In this document: one piece after another, positions 1 to 7,085 of the stretch | Numbering within the stretch: the first letter of the stretch is position 1 | Layout of the letters: each line of letters opens with the position of its first letter | Assembly: GCF_042767895.1 (NCBI RefSeq) | Contig: NC_091576.1 | Location: forward strand, 32,775,990 to 32,785,989 | Source: Penaeus vannamei | Taxonomy: Eukaryota; Arthropoda; Malacostraca; Decapoda; Penaeidae | Direction: 5' to 3' | Length of the DNA: 10,000 nucleotides | The notes under the pieces: model-generated | The model's database searches: none | The model's input: only the letters and a program-made list of their open reading frames with translations | What the model was told of the DNA's origin: nothing | Position numbers and translations under genes: made by a program

Positions 1-110
1 AGTTTGTGTGTACGTGAAGTATGTGTCTGTGTGCCTCTATGTACGCGTTTGCATGCGAACGTATGTAAGGCATACATGCATGTGCGCGCGTGCGCCCCCA
101 CCGCGCGGAG
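1..110. repeat. Degenerate TG-rich alternating purine/pyrimidine DNA
   Basis: The stretch is dominated by interrupted GT/GC steps (gtgtgtacgtg, tgtgtctgtgtg, catgcatgtgcgcgcgtgcg). It reads like an old, mutated (TG)n microsatellite. The gcgcgcgtgcg part is a strictly alternating purine/pyrimidine run of the type that can adopt Z-DNA. No coding signal is visible. Confidence 0.55.
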
Positions 111-146
111 TAAAGGAAATTCTTGAAGAGTTAAGGGATCGGGGTG

Positions 147-250
147 GCCTGGGGAGGGGGGGAAGGTAAAGAGTGGGTAGGGGGAAGGGAGAAGGGGGTA
201 GAGGGTAGGGGAAGGGAGAAGGGGGTAGAGGGTAAGGGGGGGGGAGGGGG
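147..250 (+). repeat. G-rich 27-28 bp minisatellite, about 2.4 copies
   Basis: Two near-identical units lie at 175-202 and 203-229, each reading gggtagggg, aagggagaa, gggggtaga. A partial third starts at 230 and dissolves into a G run to 250. The units differ by one G. Several runs of three or more G per unit give the + strand clear G-quadruplex potential. Confidence 0.75.
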
Positions 251-339
251 ATGCCTCTGAACGGGTCTAGATGTTCACTAGTTTTTATCCCTCTCTTCTC
301 ATACCACAGGAGGTTGCTCACCATTTTATATATAATTGT

Positions 340-571
340 GACTACCCCGCCCCCCCCCTCCTCATTCTCCCTTTCCTCTTCCCCCTTCTCCCCCTCTCCC
401 CTCCTCTTCTCCCATCCTCTTCCCCTCCTCTCCTCTTCTCCTCCTCTCCTCTTCCTCTCCTCTCCAATCTCACTCTGTCAACTAATGTCACAGTTATCGC
501 GTCTAATCTCTTATTATTCTCTTGTTGCTTGTGTCGCTTCTCCCCCTTTTTATTCTCTCTTTCTTTCTTTC

Positions 572-581
<10 letters not shown>
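340..581 (+). repeat. Polypyrimidine tract with CCTCTT motifs
   Basis: From 344 to about 474 the + strand is almost purely C and T, beginning with a C run and continuing as irregular cctctt, cctctcc and ctcccc motifs. A short mixed piece at 475-540 separates it from a (TTTC)n run at 560-575. The open frames here encode only Ser/Leu/Pro because pyrimidine-only DNA cannot contain a stop codon, so I do not call a gene. Confidence 0.7.

Positions 582-656
<75 letters not shown>
582..656 (+). repeat. (TC)n microsatellite, about 37 perfect repeats
   Basis: An uninterrupted TC dinucleotide run of about 75 bp. It continues after two AA interruptions as imperfect CT repeats to about 711. It sits on the outer side of the left arm of an inverted repeat, mirroring the (GA)n on the outer side of the right arm at 1436-1524. 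Confidence 0.95.
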
Positions 657-657
<1 letters not shown>

Positions 658-680
658 ACTCTCTCTCTAACTCTCCCTCC

Positions 681-710
<30 letters not shown>
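657..710 (+). repeat. Imperfect (CT)n with AAC and CCCT interruptions
   Basis: CT repeats broken by two aactct insertions at 657 and 669 and by a ccctccct block. This is the degenerate inner edge of the preceding perfect array. Confidence 0.8.
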
Positions 711-717
<7 letters not shown>

Positions 718-809
718 CTCTCTCGTTTTCCTATCCTTTCCCCCTTTTCTCCCGTCCATTATCTCCTCTCCTCCTGCTCCTCTTCGTATCCATGATGTAA
801 CCTCTTTGT
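711..809 (+). repeat. Left arm of a ~99-bp inverted repeat
   Basis: The segment from cctctctcgttttcctatcc to cctctttgt is the reverse complement of 1320-1418 with only about six differences. Shared landmarks are tcgttttcctatcc, ctcccgtccatt, cctgctcctcttcgtatcc and atgatgtaa. The match stops sharply at 809/1320. Outside it, both arms continue into simple CT/GA repeats. It could be the terminus of a fold-back or MITE-like element, or an inverted duplication of a microsatellite with its flank. Confidence 0.85.
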
Positions 810-942
810 TAATCTTAAATCAGGGTTGAGTCGGCGTGGGGGGGGGGGACCGGAAAGGAGGGGGGGGGTAGAAACAGATTTGGCATCAAATCTTTTTAGC
901 GACCGATTTTTATTATCATTGCTATTTATTACCGTTTATATA

Positions 943-944
<2 letters not shown>

Positions 945-975
<31 letters not shown>

Positions 976-1001
976 TTTATTATGATTATTATTATTATTA
1001 C
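945..1001 (+). repeat. (TTA/ATT)n microsatellite
   Basis: Ten perfect TTA units at 945-974, a short interruption (ctttattatg), then about five more ATT units to about 1001. It lies in the spacer of the inverted repeat. Confidence 0.93.
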
Positions 1002-1097
1002 TGCTTTTGTTATTGTTAGTGTTACTGTTGTTCTTATGATGATATTTGGTGTGGTTTGTATTATTGTTTACGTAAGTTCCCTAAATAGTTGTGATTC

Positions 1098-1141
1098 TTT
1101 TTTTCTTTTTTTTTATTTTTACTTTTTTTTTTGCTTTGCAG
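1098..1141 (+). promoter_or_regulatory. T-rich tract ending in a TTTGCAG splice-acceptor-like site
   Basis: A long T tract with few interruptions ends in gctttgcag at 1133-1141, which fits a eukaryotic polypyrimidine tract plus CAG. The sequence after it is AT-rich and all frames close within about 20 codons, so there is no supporting exon. I regard this as probably fortuitous. Confidence 0.12.
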
Positions 1142-1319
1142 TTTAATGATAACATCAAATACAGTTGTTGAAAGCAGAATTATGTTAACGGCAATGGCTA
1201 CAGAATAGTATTATTTTTTTGTAGCAGAATAGAATTATTATGATTGTGATGTAATTGTGAATTAGCGATGAGGTAGAATAGTGACTTTTTAGATACGGAG
1301 CAAATAGGGAACAACATAT

Positions 1320-1418
1320 ACAAAGAGATTACATCATGGATACGAAGAGGAGCAGGAGGAGAGGAGAAAATGGACGGGAGAAGAGGGGAAGGATAGGAAA
1401 ACGAGAGAGGAGAGAGGG
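1320..1418 (-). repeat. Right arm of the ~99-bp inverted repeat
   Basis: Reverse complement of 711-809 at roughly 93-94% identity by eye. Differences are a length change in the tcctttccccctttt region, one A/T change in ccattatctcc and one C/T change in gtaacctc. Outward of the arm the sequence becomes purine-rich (ggggggaagagggagg) and then (GA)n. Confidence 0.85.
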
Positions 1419-1431
1419 GGGAAGAGGGAGG

Positions 1432-1435
<4 letters not shown>

Positions 1436-1524
<89 letters not shown>
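1436..1524 (+). repeat. (GA)n microsatellite, about 44 perfect repeats
   Basis: An uninterrupted GA run of about 89 bp, ending abruptly at caagtaacaacgac. It mirrors the (TC)n at 582-656 across the inverted repeat. Confidence 0.95.
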
Positions 1525-1525
<1 letters not shown>

Positions 1526-2173
1526 AAGTAACAACGACAGAGAACAACACGGATAACCAAATAGAAAATAAAACAAACGATATAAGTAATACCAAAGAAA
1601 AATAACAATGGCCAAGTGGAACGCGATTTATACGACTAAAATATCTTCATATTCCGAAGTTTATTTTCATGCCTGAACACAGAAGAGAGATCTGCGTCGG
1701 AAGGGAAGTTCAAGAATTCCAAAAGAAGGTCGAACAGCAGGACAGATGAACATCAAAGGCGCCTAATAAGGGAATTCGCTGCCTTTAAGTCGAGGGTTCG
1801 AACTATAGACGATGGTAATTAGCGCATCCTCGACTTTCACTTGTCATCCTAGATTTGTTGGCGGTTCAGGCGTCTATAGATTTTTATCTCGCGGGCTTTT
1901 GTATTGTGTTTCGGATTTACTTTCGAGCTTAGCATCGGTTTTGCTTTTGTGTTTGTCTGTTTTGTGCGTTTGCGTCTCCTCGTCTCTGGTTGTTTGGATA
2001 CGATTGGGTTTGTTTGCGCTTCATTGTATGTGTTTTTTTGTTTGTTTGTTTTTGTTTGGTTGTGAATGTTCGGGAATCTTAGGGATAAACTTTTTGATTT
2101 ATGATCTTCTGTTTCTCACTTCGTAAATATTTCGTAAATATTCGAGTATTTTCGCGCGCTTGAGAGAACTACC
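1525..2173. other. Mostly non-repetitive 650-bp interval, no gene recognised
   Basis: This is the longest low-repeat piece in the window. The first half is A-rich and of mixed composition. The second half (about 1890-2075) is T/G-rich with a (TTTG)n-like run near 2030-2060. A + strand open frame at 1812-2126 would give 104 residues rich in Leu, Cys, Val and Ser. It follows the T/G bias, has no recognisable domain and no supporting splice or initiation context, so I do not call it coding. A short tandem duplication of tcgtaaatatt lies near 2119-2141. Confidence 0.5.
1755..1810 (+). other. Possible decayed tRNA-derived SINE head (B-box-like)
   Basis: The motif gggttcgaact near 1794-1804 resembles the RNA polymerase III B box (GGTTCGANNCC). 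It lies about 40-45 bp after aaaggcgcc, a distance compatible with a serine- or leucine-type tRNA with a long variable arm. The T-arm stem does not pair well and no convincing A box is seen, so this is not a functional tRNA. At best it is a degraded SINE remnant. Confidence 0.18.
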
Positions 2174-2286
2174 CAGAGGAGGGGGGGGAGGGAGAGGGGG
2201 GGAGGGAGGGACACTTATATACCCTCGTCCCCCCCCCTTTTCCTTTTCCCTCCCTCCCCGTCTTCTATATCCCCCCCTTCCCCCCT
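2174..2286. repeat. Adjacent G-rich and C-rich tracts able to form a hairpin
   Basis: A G-rich block at 2176-2210 is followed by a short cacttatatacc spacer and a C-rich block at 2229-2286. The 12-mer ggggagggaggg at 2199-2210 is the exact reverse complement of ccctccctcccc at 2248-2259, leaving a 37-base loop. Each block alone could form a G-quadruplex or i-motif. Confidence 0.7.
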
Positions 2287-2290
2287 GTGT

Positions 2291-2316
2291 CGTGCGGTCG
2301 CTGAGTGGTCAGGCAA
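2291..2316 (+). other. Possible tRNA A-box-like remnant
   Basis: The sequence cggtcgctgagtggtcaggc resembles the 5' part of serine/leucine tRNAs and the heads of tRNA-derived SINEs (gccgagtggttaaggc). No B box follows, because the purine minisatellite begins within about 20 bp. It could be a truncated SINE head or chance. The motif is short and I give it low weight. Confidence 0.2.
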
Positions 2317-2337
2317 CTTTTGTGAGGGAGAGAGGGA

Positions 2338-2418
2338 GTGAAAGAAGAGAAAGAGAGTGAGTGAGAAGAGAGAGAGAGAGAGAGAGAGAGGGAGTGAAAG
2401 AAGAGAAAGAGAGTGAGT

Positions 2419-2454
<36 letters not shown>

Positions 2455-2775
2455 AGAAGAGAAAGAGAGTGAGTGAGAAGAGAGAGAGAGAGAGAGAGAG
2501 AGGGAGTGAAAGAAGAGAAAGAGAGTGAGTGAGAAGAGAGAGAGAGAGAGAGAGAGAGGGAGTGAAAGAAGAGAAAGAGAAGGAGTGAGAAGAGAGAGAG
2601 AGAGAGAGAGAGAGGGAGTGAAAGAAGAGAAAGAGAGTGAGTGAGAAGAGAGAGAGAGAGAGAGAGAGAGGGAGTGAAAGAAGAGAAAGAGAGTGAGTGA
2701 GAAGAGAGAGAGAGAGAGAGAGAGGGAGTGAAAGAAGAGAAAGAGAGTGAGGGAGAAGAGAGAGAGAGAGGGAGA

Positions 2776-2783
<8 letters not shown>
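2338..2783 (+). repeat. 56-bp purine minisatellite, eight copies
   Basis: Each unit begins gtgaaagaagagaaagaga, continues gtgagtgagaag and ends in an embedded (AG)n. Unit starts fall at 2338, 2394, 2450, 2506, 2562, 2618, 2674 and 2728, giving six intervals of exactly 56 bp and a last one of 54. Internal variants include aaggagtgag in the fifth copy and gagggagaag in the eighth. The fixed length despite an embedded dinucleotide run implies spread by unit duplication rather than independent slippage. The open frames on both strands are repeat shadows. Confidence 0.95.

Positions 2784-2847
<64 letters not shown>
2779..2847 (+). repeat. (AG)n microsatellite, about 34 repeats
   Basis: An uninterrupted AG run directly after the last 56-bp unit and ending at ataaagagtcagac. 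It may be an expansion of the AG tail of the minisatellite unit. Confidence 0.95.
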
Positions 2848-3180
<333 letters not shown>

Positions 3181-3300
3181 GGCTCGAGTCGGCCACTTGA
3201 CTCTCCGCGACGTCACCGGAGCCGCATTCCAGGGCCTCCGAGTGGGGCTTGTGTAGGCCTACGCGAGTTCTGCCGCGGATGCCTTTAACTTCCTTCCGCG
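3181..3300. other. CpG-rich 120-bp island between repeats
   Basis: About 14 CpG dinucleotides in roughly 120 bp, including ccgcgg, ctccgcgacgtcacc and cctacgcgag. Surrounding DNA is nearly CpG-free. The gacgtcac motif near 3210 matches part of a CRE/bZIP site (TGACGTCA). It could be a small promoter or an exon fragment, but no frame gives a recognisable peptide. Confidence 0.45.
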
Positions 3301-3313
3301 AGGTTGGGTTCTG

Positions 3314-3900
3314 GTGGGGGGGGGCATGGTTTGGTTTGGCTTTGGAGGTGGGGGTAGGGGAGGGAGGGTTGGGTTGGGGGGAGGAGAGAGAGGGGAGGCA
3401 TGGTTTGGTTTGGGTTTGGAGGTGGGGGTAGGGGAGGGAGGGTTGGGTTGGGGGAGGAGAGAGAGGGGAGGCATGGTTTGGTTTGGGTTTGGAGGTAGGG
3501 GAGTGGGGTTGGTTAGGTTGGGGGGGAGGAGAGGGAGGGAGGGAGGGGGCATGGTTTGGTTTGGGTTTGGGGGTGGGGGAGGGAGGGTTGGTCAGGTTGG
3601 GGGGAGGAGAAGGGGATAGGGGGGCATGGTTTGGTTTGGTTTTGGAGGTGGGGGAGTGGGGGTAGGGGAGGGAGGGGAGAGGGGTTGGTTGGGTTGGAGG
3701 TAGGGGAGGGTTGGGTTGGGGTAGGGGAGGGGGGTTGTGTTGGGTTGGAGTAGGGGAGGGGTGTTGGGTTGAGGTAAGGGAGGGGGTTGGTTGGGTTGGG
3801 GGTAGGGGAGGGGGTTGGTTGGGGTAGGGAGCAGAGGGAGATAGAGGGCATGGTTTGATTTGGTTGGAGGTGGGGGAGTGGGGGAGTAGGGGGTTCAGGT
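3314..3900 (+). repeat. G/T-rich ~75-bp minisatellite with nested ~26-bp repeats
   Basis: Units begin gcatggtttggtttgg and continue with ggaggtgggggtagggg and ggttgggttgggg. Starts are at 3324, 3398, 3471, 3549, 3624 and 3848, with intervals of 74, 73, 78, 75 and then 224 bp (about three units). The long interval is filled by about six shorter repeats of ggttgggttgg plus taggggagg type, 21-29 bp each. Nearly every unit has four or more runs of at least three G, so the + strand has dense G-quadruplex potential. The Gly/Trp/Val-rich open frames are repeat shadows. Confidence 0.9.
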
Positions 3901-3976
3901 ACGTCGTAGGTTGGTGGGCTTGCTTGTGAGGTTAGGGGGGAGTAAGAAAGAATGGGAGGGGACAGACTTCGTTTTA

Positions 3977-4602
3977 CCCTCCCCCCCCTCACCTGTGCTT
4001 CTCGACTTTTTTTTTCCCCTTTTTCCTTTTCCCAACTCACTTCACTCCAGTTCCACCTGTTCCCCCCTCCTCCACTACCCATATTTTTGTCTTCCTCCTC
4101 CTGTGTCTCCACGATCAACTCTGTTCGTCCATCTCCGTCTCCACCTTCCTTTTCTCCACCTCCTCTTGCACCTTCCTTTCCTCCTCTTTTCTTTCTTCTC
4201 CCTTCTCCTCCTTCCCTTCTTTTCTTCCTTCTCCCCCTTCCTTTCCTCCTCCTCATCATCCTCATCCTTCTTCTCCATCCTTTCTTCCTCCTCCTCCTCC
4301 TTCTCCCTTTCTTCCTCCTCCTCCTTCTCCCCTTCTTCTCCTCCTCTTCCTCCTCCTCCTCCTCCTCCTCCTTCCTTTCTGCCTCCTCCTCCTTCCTCTC
4401 CTCCCCTTCTTCTCCATCCTTCCTCCTTCCTTTCTTCCTCCCCCTTCTTCTCCTCCTCCTTCCTTTCCTCCTCCTCCTCCTCCTTCTCCATCTTTTCTTC
4501 CTCCTCCTCCTTCTCCATCTTTTCTTCCTCCTCCTCCTTCTCCATCTTTTCTTCCTCCTCCTCCTCCTTCCTTTCTTCCTCCTCCTCCTCCTCCTCCTCA
4601 TT
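3977..4602 (+). repeat. Pyrimidine (TCC/TTC)n-rich tract
   Basis: Almost pure C/T from about 4140, built of imperfect cctcct, cttcct and ctcctt motifs, with a perfect (CCT)n run near 4345-4372. The reverse strand is a long stop-free frame (3513-4601) rich in Arg, Lys and Glu. Its composition follows from an AGG/AAG/GAG repeat, so I do not call a gene. At 3954-3984 gggaggg and ccctccc mark the flip from G-rich to C-rich strand. Confidence 0.85.
4477..4566 (+). repeat. 27-bp tandem repeat, three perfect copies
   Basis: The core ctccatcttttcttcc recurs at 4486, 4513 and 4540, exactly 27 bp apart, inside the TCC-rich tract. Copies are identical by eye, which suggests recent duplication. Confidence 0.88.
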
Positions 4603-4704
4603 GTCTGGCTTTAACGGACCTTAGCAACGGGCAACGGTCAGTGAGTTTAGGGAACGAGGTACAATAATAACGTCGTTTATTGCATTCAGGGTCTGTTGGC
4701 GGAA
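4603..4704. other. Short unique sequence between opposite-strand purine tracts
   Basis: About 100 bp of mixed composition (ggctttaacggacc, gcaacgggcaacggtc, ataataacgtcgttta). The pair caacgggcaacgg is a short direct repeat. Nothing coding is recognised. Confidence 0.5.
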
Positions 4705-4990
4705 GGTGGGGAGAGGGAGAGAGTGGGAGAAGATGGGAGAAGGAGAGAGAGAGAGAGAAGGAGAGGGAGAGAGAGAGAGAGAAGGAGAAGGGGAGAGAAA
4801 GAGAAGGAGAGGGAGAGAGAAGGAGAGGGAGAGAGAGAGAGAGAGTGAGACAGAGACAGACAGACAGAGAGACAGATAGAAAGACGGACAGACAGAGGCA
4901 GAGAAAAGAGAATAAAAAGAGAAAAAAACACACGAAAAGCAGCGGGGTATTAAGAAGAAGAAAAAGAAGAAACACGAAGAGAAAAGGATC
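4705..4990 (+). repeat. GA-rich tract with AGGAGAGGGAG and GACAGA repeats
   Basis: Purine-rich DNA containing gaaggagaggga at 4757, 4803 and 4819, then a gacagacagacag type tetranucleotide run at about 4850-4895, then A-rich purine sequence (aagaagaagaaaaag). No coding signal. Confidence 0.8.
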
Positions 4991-5051
4991 AAATACAAGA
5001 AAATAGAAAATTGCGTAGAGTTGGTTTAACCCGAGCGTCGTCATGGAAAGA

Positions 5052-5575
5052 TGGAGGGGGGGGGGGGGAGAGGGGGAGGAGAAAGGGGAAGGGAGGAGGA
5101 AAGGAAGAGGAAGGAGAGGAGAGGAGGGAGGAGAAAGGTTTTAAGGGGGAGGGGGAGGAAGGGGAAGATGGAGAGGAGGAGGAAGGAGAGGAGGGGAGGG
5201 AGGAGAAAGGTTTTAAGGGGGAGGGGGAGGGTATTGAGAGGAGAGGGGGAAAGGTGAGAGGGGAGGGAGGAGAAAGGTGAAGAAAGAGGGGGAAGGGGGA
5301 GAGAAGAGGAAAGGAGGAAGAAGGTGAGGAGGGGAGGGGGAGGGGGATTGAGAGGGAGAAGGGAAGGGAGGAGGAAGGTGAGAGGGGAGGGAGGAGAAAG
5401 CGGGAGAGAAGGAAAGAGGAAGGGAGGAGGTAAATGAAGAGGGCAGGGAGGGAGTAGAGAGGGAGGAGAAAGGTTTTAAGGGGGATCGAGAAGGGGAGAG
5501 AGGTTGGGGAAAGGAGAAGGGGGGAGAGAGAGAGGTCTTGAGGGGGAGAAGGGGGGCGAGGGGAGGGGGGGGGGC
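5052..5575 (+). repeat. GGA-rich purine tract with degenerate ~70-bp repeat
   Basis: The + strand is nearly all G and A. The motif gagaaag recurs at 5131, 5203, 5270, 5394 and 5466, at spacings of 72, 67, 124 and 72 bp. Three of the five copies (5131, 5203, 5466) extend to gagaaaggttttaaggggga. This points to an eroded minisatellite of about 62-72 bp. Multiple G runs give G-quadruplex potential. The Pro/Ser/Leu frame on the minus strand is a shadow. Confidence 0.8.
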
Positions 5576-5810
5576 GCATTCCTCATGCTCGGTAGCCTGA
5601 TGCACAGAAGCTCATTTCACCCTTTTTTTGGTGTTTTCACTCTGAATACCTTTTTTGGGTTTTTTTTAATCCTCTTTTTTTCTTTTCTTTTTTTGTGGCA
5701 GGTGTTATATGTTAATTGTATTAATGTGGGGAATAAAGGAGCTCATTTTAAGGGAGGATAGTTCTTGGGTAATGTTTTGAGACTAATTAATGAGGATATT
5801 ATGTATAATT
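5576..5810. other. T-rich non-repetitive interval
   Basis: About 235 bp with T runs at 5623-5700 and a short hairpin-capable caccctttttttggtg. The motifs gaagctcatttcacc (5608) and gagctcattttaagg (5740) are weakly similar. An aataaa hexamer near 5731 is expected by chance in such DNA. No gene is recognised. Confidence 0.45.
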
Positions 5811-5860
5811 GTGTGGGTTTGTGTGTGTGTGTAAGTGTGTGTGTGTGTGTATGTGTGTGT

Positions 5861-5902
<42 letters not shown>

Positions 5903-5995
5903 TTGTGTGTGTGTGTAAGTGTGTGTTTGTTTGTGTGTGTGTGTGTGTGTATGTGTGTGTGTAATTGTGTGTGTGTTTTGGTTTGTTTATGTGTG
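5811..5995 (+). repeat. Interrupted (GT)n microsatellite with 84-bp duplication
   Basis: GT repeats broken by ggg, aag, atg and ttt. The pattern gtgtgggtttg followed by (TG)n and taagtgtg occurs at 5811 and again at 5895, exactly 84 bp apart, so a compound block was duplicated. The Cys/Val and His/Thr open frames are repeat shadows. The alternating purine/pyrimidine sequence is Z-DNA prone. Confidence 0.92.
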
Positions 5996-6084
5996 TCAAA
6001 GTGTGTGCGTATGTTTATGCATGTACGCATGTGTACACCCTTACGTAAACTGAATATTTATTTTTACGCGCACTTTATTTTATT

Positions 6085-6097
6085 TCTCTCTCTCTCT

Positions 6098-6192
<95 letters not shown>

Positions 6193-6206
6193 TCTCCCTC
6201 TCTCTC
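6085..6206 (+). repeat. (CT)n microsatellite, about 43 perfect units in the core
   Basis: A short (TC)n, a CCCA break at 6098-6101, a perfect CT run at 6102-6188, then a tail broken twice by CCC. Confidence 0.95.
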
Positions 6207-6412
6207 ATTTAAACTTCGAAGAAAAGAAAAAAAAAACCATCCCGATCCTTTTTAAGCCGAGACTTTATTCTCGGGCGCCGTGGCACTTTCCAATTAACCC
6301 TTGCTTTTATTTTCTTCACGTCGCCCCGTTCCTTTTTTATTTAATTAATACGTCCTGCTGCTGCGGTTCCCTCGGCCGGGCCTCTATCATTTAGAAACTC
6401 GGACCTTCTCCT
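6207..6412. other. Unique 205-bp interval
   Basis: Mixed composition with an A run near 6228 and a 5-bp stem hairpin, ccgag/ctcgg with an 8-base loop, at 6257-6274. Cytosine/CpG-containing pieces (gggcgccgtgg, cacgtcgccccg, ctcggccgggcc) contrast with the flanking repeats. No open frame of interest. Confidence 0.5.
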
Positions 6413-7010
6413 TAGGGGGGCGAGGGAGGAGGAGGGAGGAGGGAAGAAGGAGGGAGGAGGGGAGGGGTGAGGAAGGGGGGGGTTGGAAGGGAAGGTGGGG
6501 GAGGGAGGAGGGGATGGGGGATGAGGGAGGGGAGGGGGGATGGAGGTGGAGGTGGTGGGGGGAGGAGGAGGAGGGGGGGAGGTTGAGGTGGAGGTGGTGG
6601 GGGTGGGGAGGAGAAGGAGGGAGGGGAGGGGGATGGAGGTGGAGGTGGTGGTGGTGGGGGAGGGGGAGGGGGAGGAGCAGGAGGAGGAGAAGATGAAGGA
6701 GAAGGAGATGGAAGAAGAAGGAGGAGGAGGAGGGGGAAGAGAGAGGGAGGGGGGAGGGTTGAGGAGGAGAGGAAGAGAAGAAGAAGAAGGAGGAGGGAAG
6801 GGGAGGGTGGAAGAGGAGGAAAGGGGAAGAGAATAATAATAATAATAAGGAGGAGGATGAGATGGGGAGGGGAGGGGAGGGGGAGGAATTGAAGGAAAGG
6901 GGAAGATAGATAGAGGAGGTAAAGGAGGAGGAAGAGAAGAGGATGAGGAATGAGACACAGAATGAGGAATCGGGAGAGGAGGGAAGGATAACAAGATAAC
7001 AGGCCCTTTG
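6413..7010 (+). repeat. GGA/GGT-rich G-rich tract
   Basis: Purine-rich + strand with irregular gggagg units. A gaggtggaggtggtgg motif occurs at 6543, 6585 and 6636, spaced 42 and 51 bp. It becomes A-richer after 6690 (gaagaagaagg) and holds a small (AAT)n at 6833-6847. G-quadruplex potential is strong at 6413-6670. Confidence 0.82.
6832..6848 (+). repeat. Short (AAT)n microsatellite
   Basis: About five AAT units embedded in purine-rich DNA. Confidence 0.85.
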
Positions 7011-7018
7011 GCGTCCCT

Positions 7019-7060
7019 TCTATCTATCAATCTATCTATCTTATCTATTTATCTATCTAC
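7019..7060 (+). repeat. (ATCT)n imperfect tetranucleotide repeat
   Basis: tatctatc units broken by caa, tta and ttt. The tract marks the sharp change from purine-rich to pyrimidine-rich + strand. Confidence 0.88.
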
Positions 7061-7085
7061 CTCTCTCGCTTTCTTACCTTCTCTC

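Larger units (their letters stand above)
810..1319. other. AT-rich spacer between inverted-repeat arms
   Basis: About 510 bp enclosed by the inverted repeat. It holds two G runs near 838-869, an (ATT)n microsatellite, a T-rich tract ending in ttgctttgcag at 1131-1141 that resembles a 3' splice site, and AT-rich non-repetitive DNA to 1319. All frames after the splice-like site close within about 20 codons, and no transposase-like peptide is visible. If the arms belong to a mobile element, this would be a non-coding interior. Confidence 0.6.

Noticed and set aside
1755..1810. Possible complete tRNA gene
   Set aside because: Only a B-box-like motif is clear. The T-arm does not pair, no acceptor stem was found and the A box is weak.
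1812..2126. 104-residue + strand frame with hydrophobic, membrane-like composition
   Set aside because: It lies in T/G-biased DNA with no recognisable motif, no supporting initiation or splice context and no similarity I recognise. It is the least repetitive frame in the window but still unsupported.
2338..2783. CRISPR-like regular spacing
   Set aside because: The whole 56-bp unit is repeated including the would-be spacer, and the context is eukaryotic simple-sequence DNA. The same applies to the 61-bp array at 7230.
3490..3940. Telomere-like ggttaggttggg and ttgggttgggg motifs
   Set aside because: The arthropod telomere repeat TTAGG occurs only as isolated single units (near 3513 and 3930) inside a longer minisatellite, never in tandem.
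3513..4601. 362-residue minus-strand open frame beginning with Arg/Lys runs
   Set aside because: The start is an AGG/AAG trinucleotide repeat on the purine strand, and the rest runs through the G/T minisatellite complement as Pro/Asn/Thr. No domain or non-repeat segment of note.
5725..5740. Poly-A signal aataaa
   Set aside because: A single hexamer in AT-rich DNA without any upstream exon has no support.
5765..6394. 209-residue + strand frame rich in Cys/Val, then Ser/Leu
   Set aside because: It is (GT)n followed by (CT)n. A Cys-rich toxin-like peptide was considered and dropped because the cysteines come only from TGT repeats.
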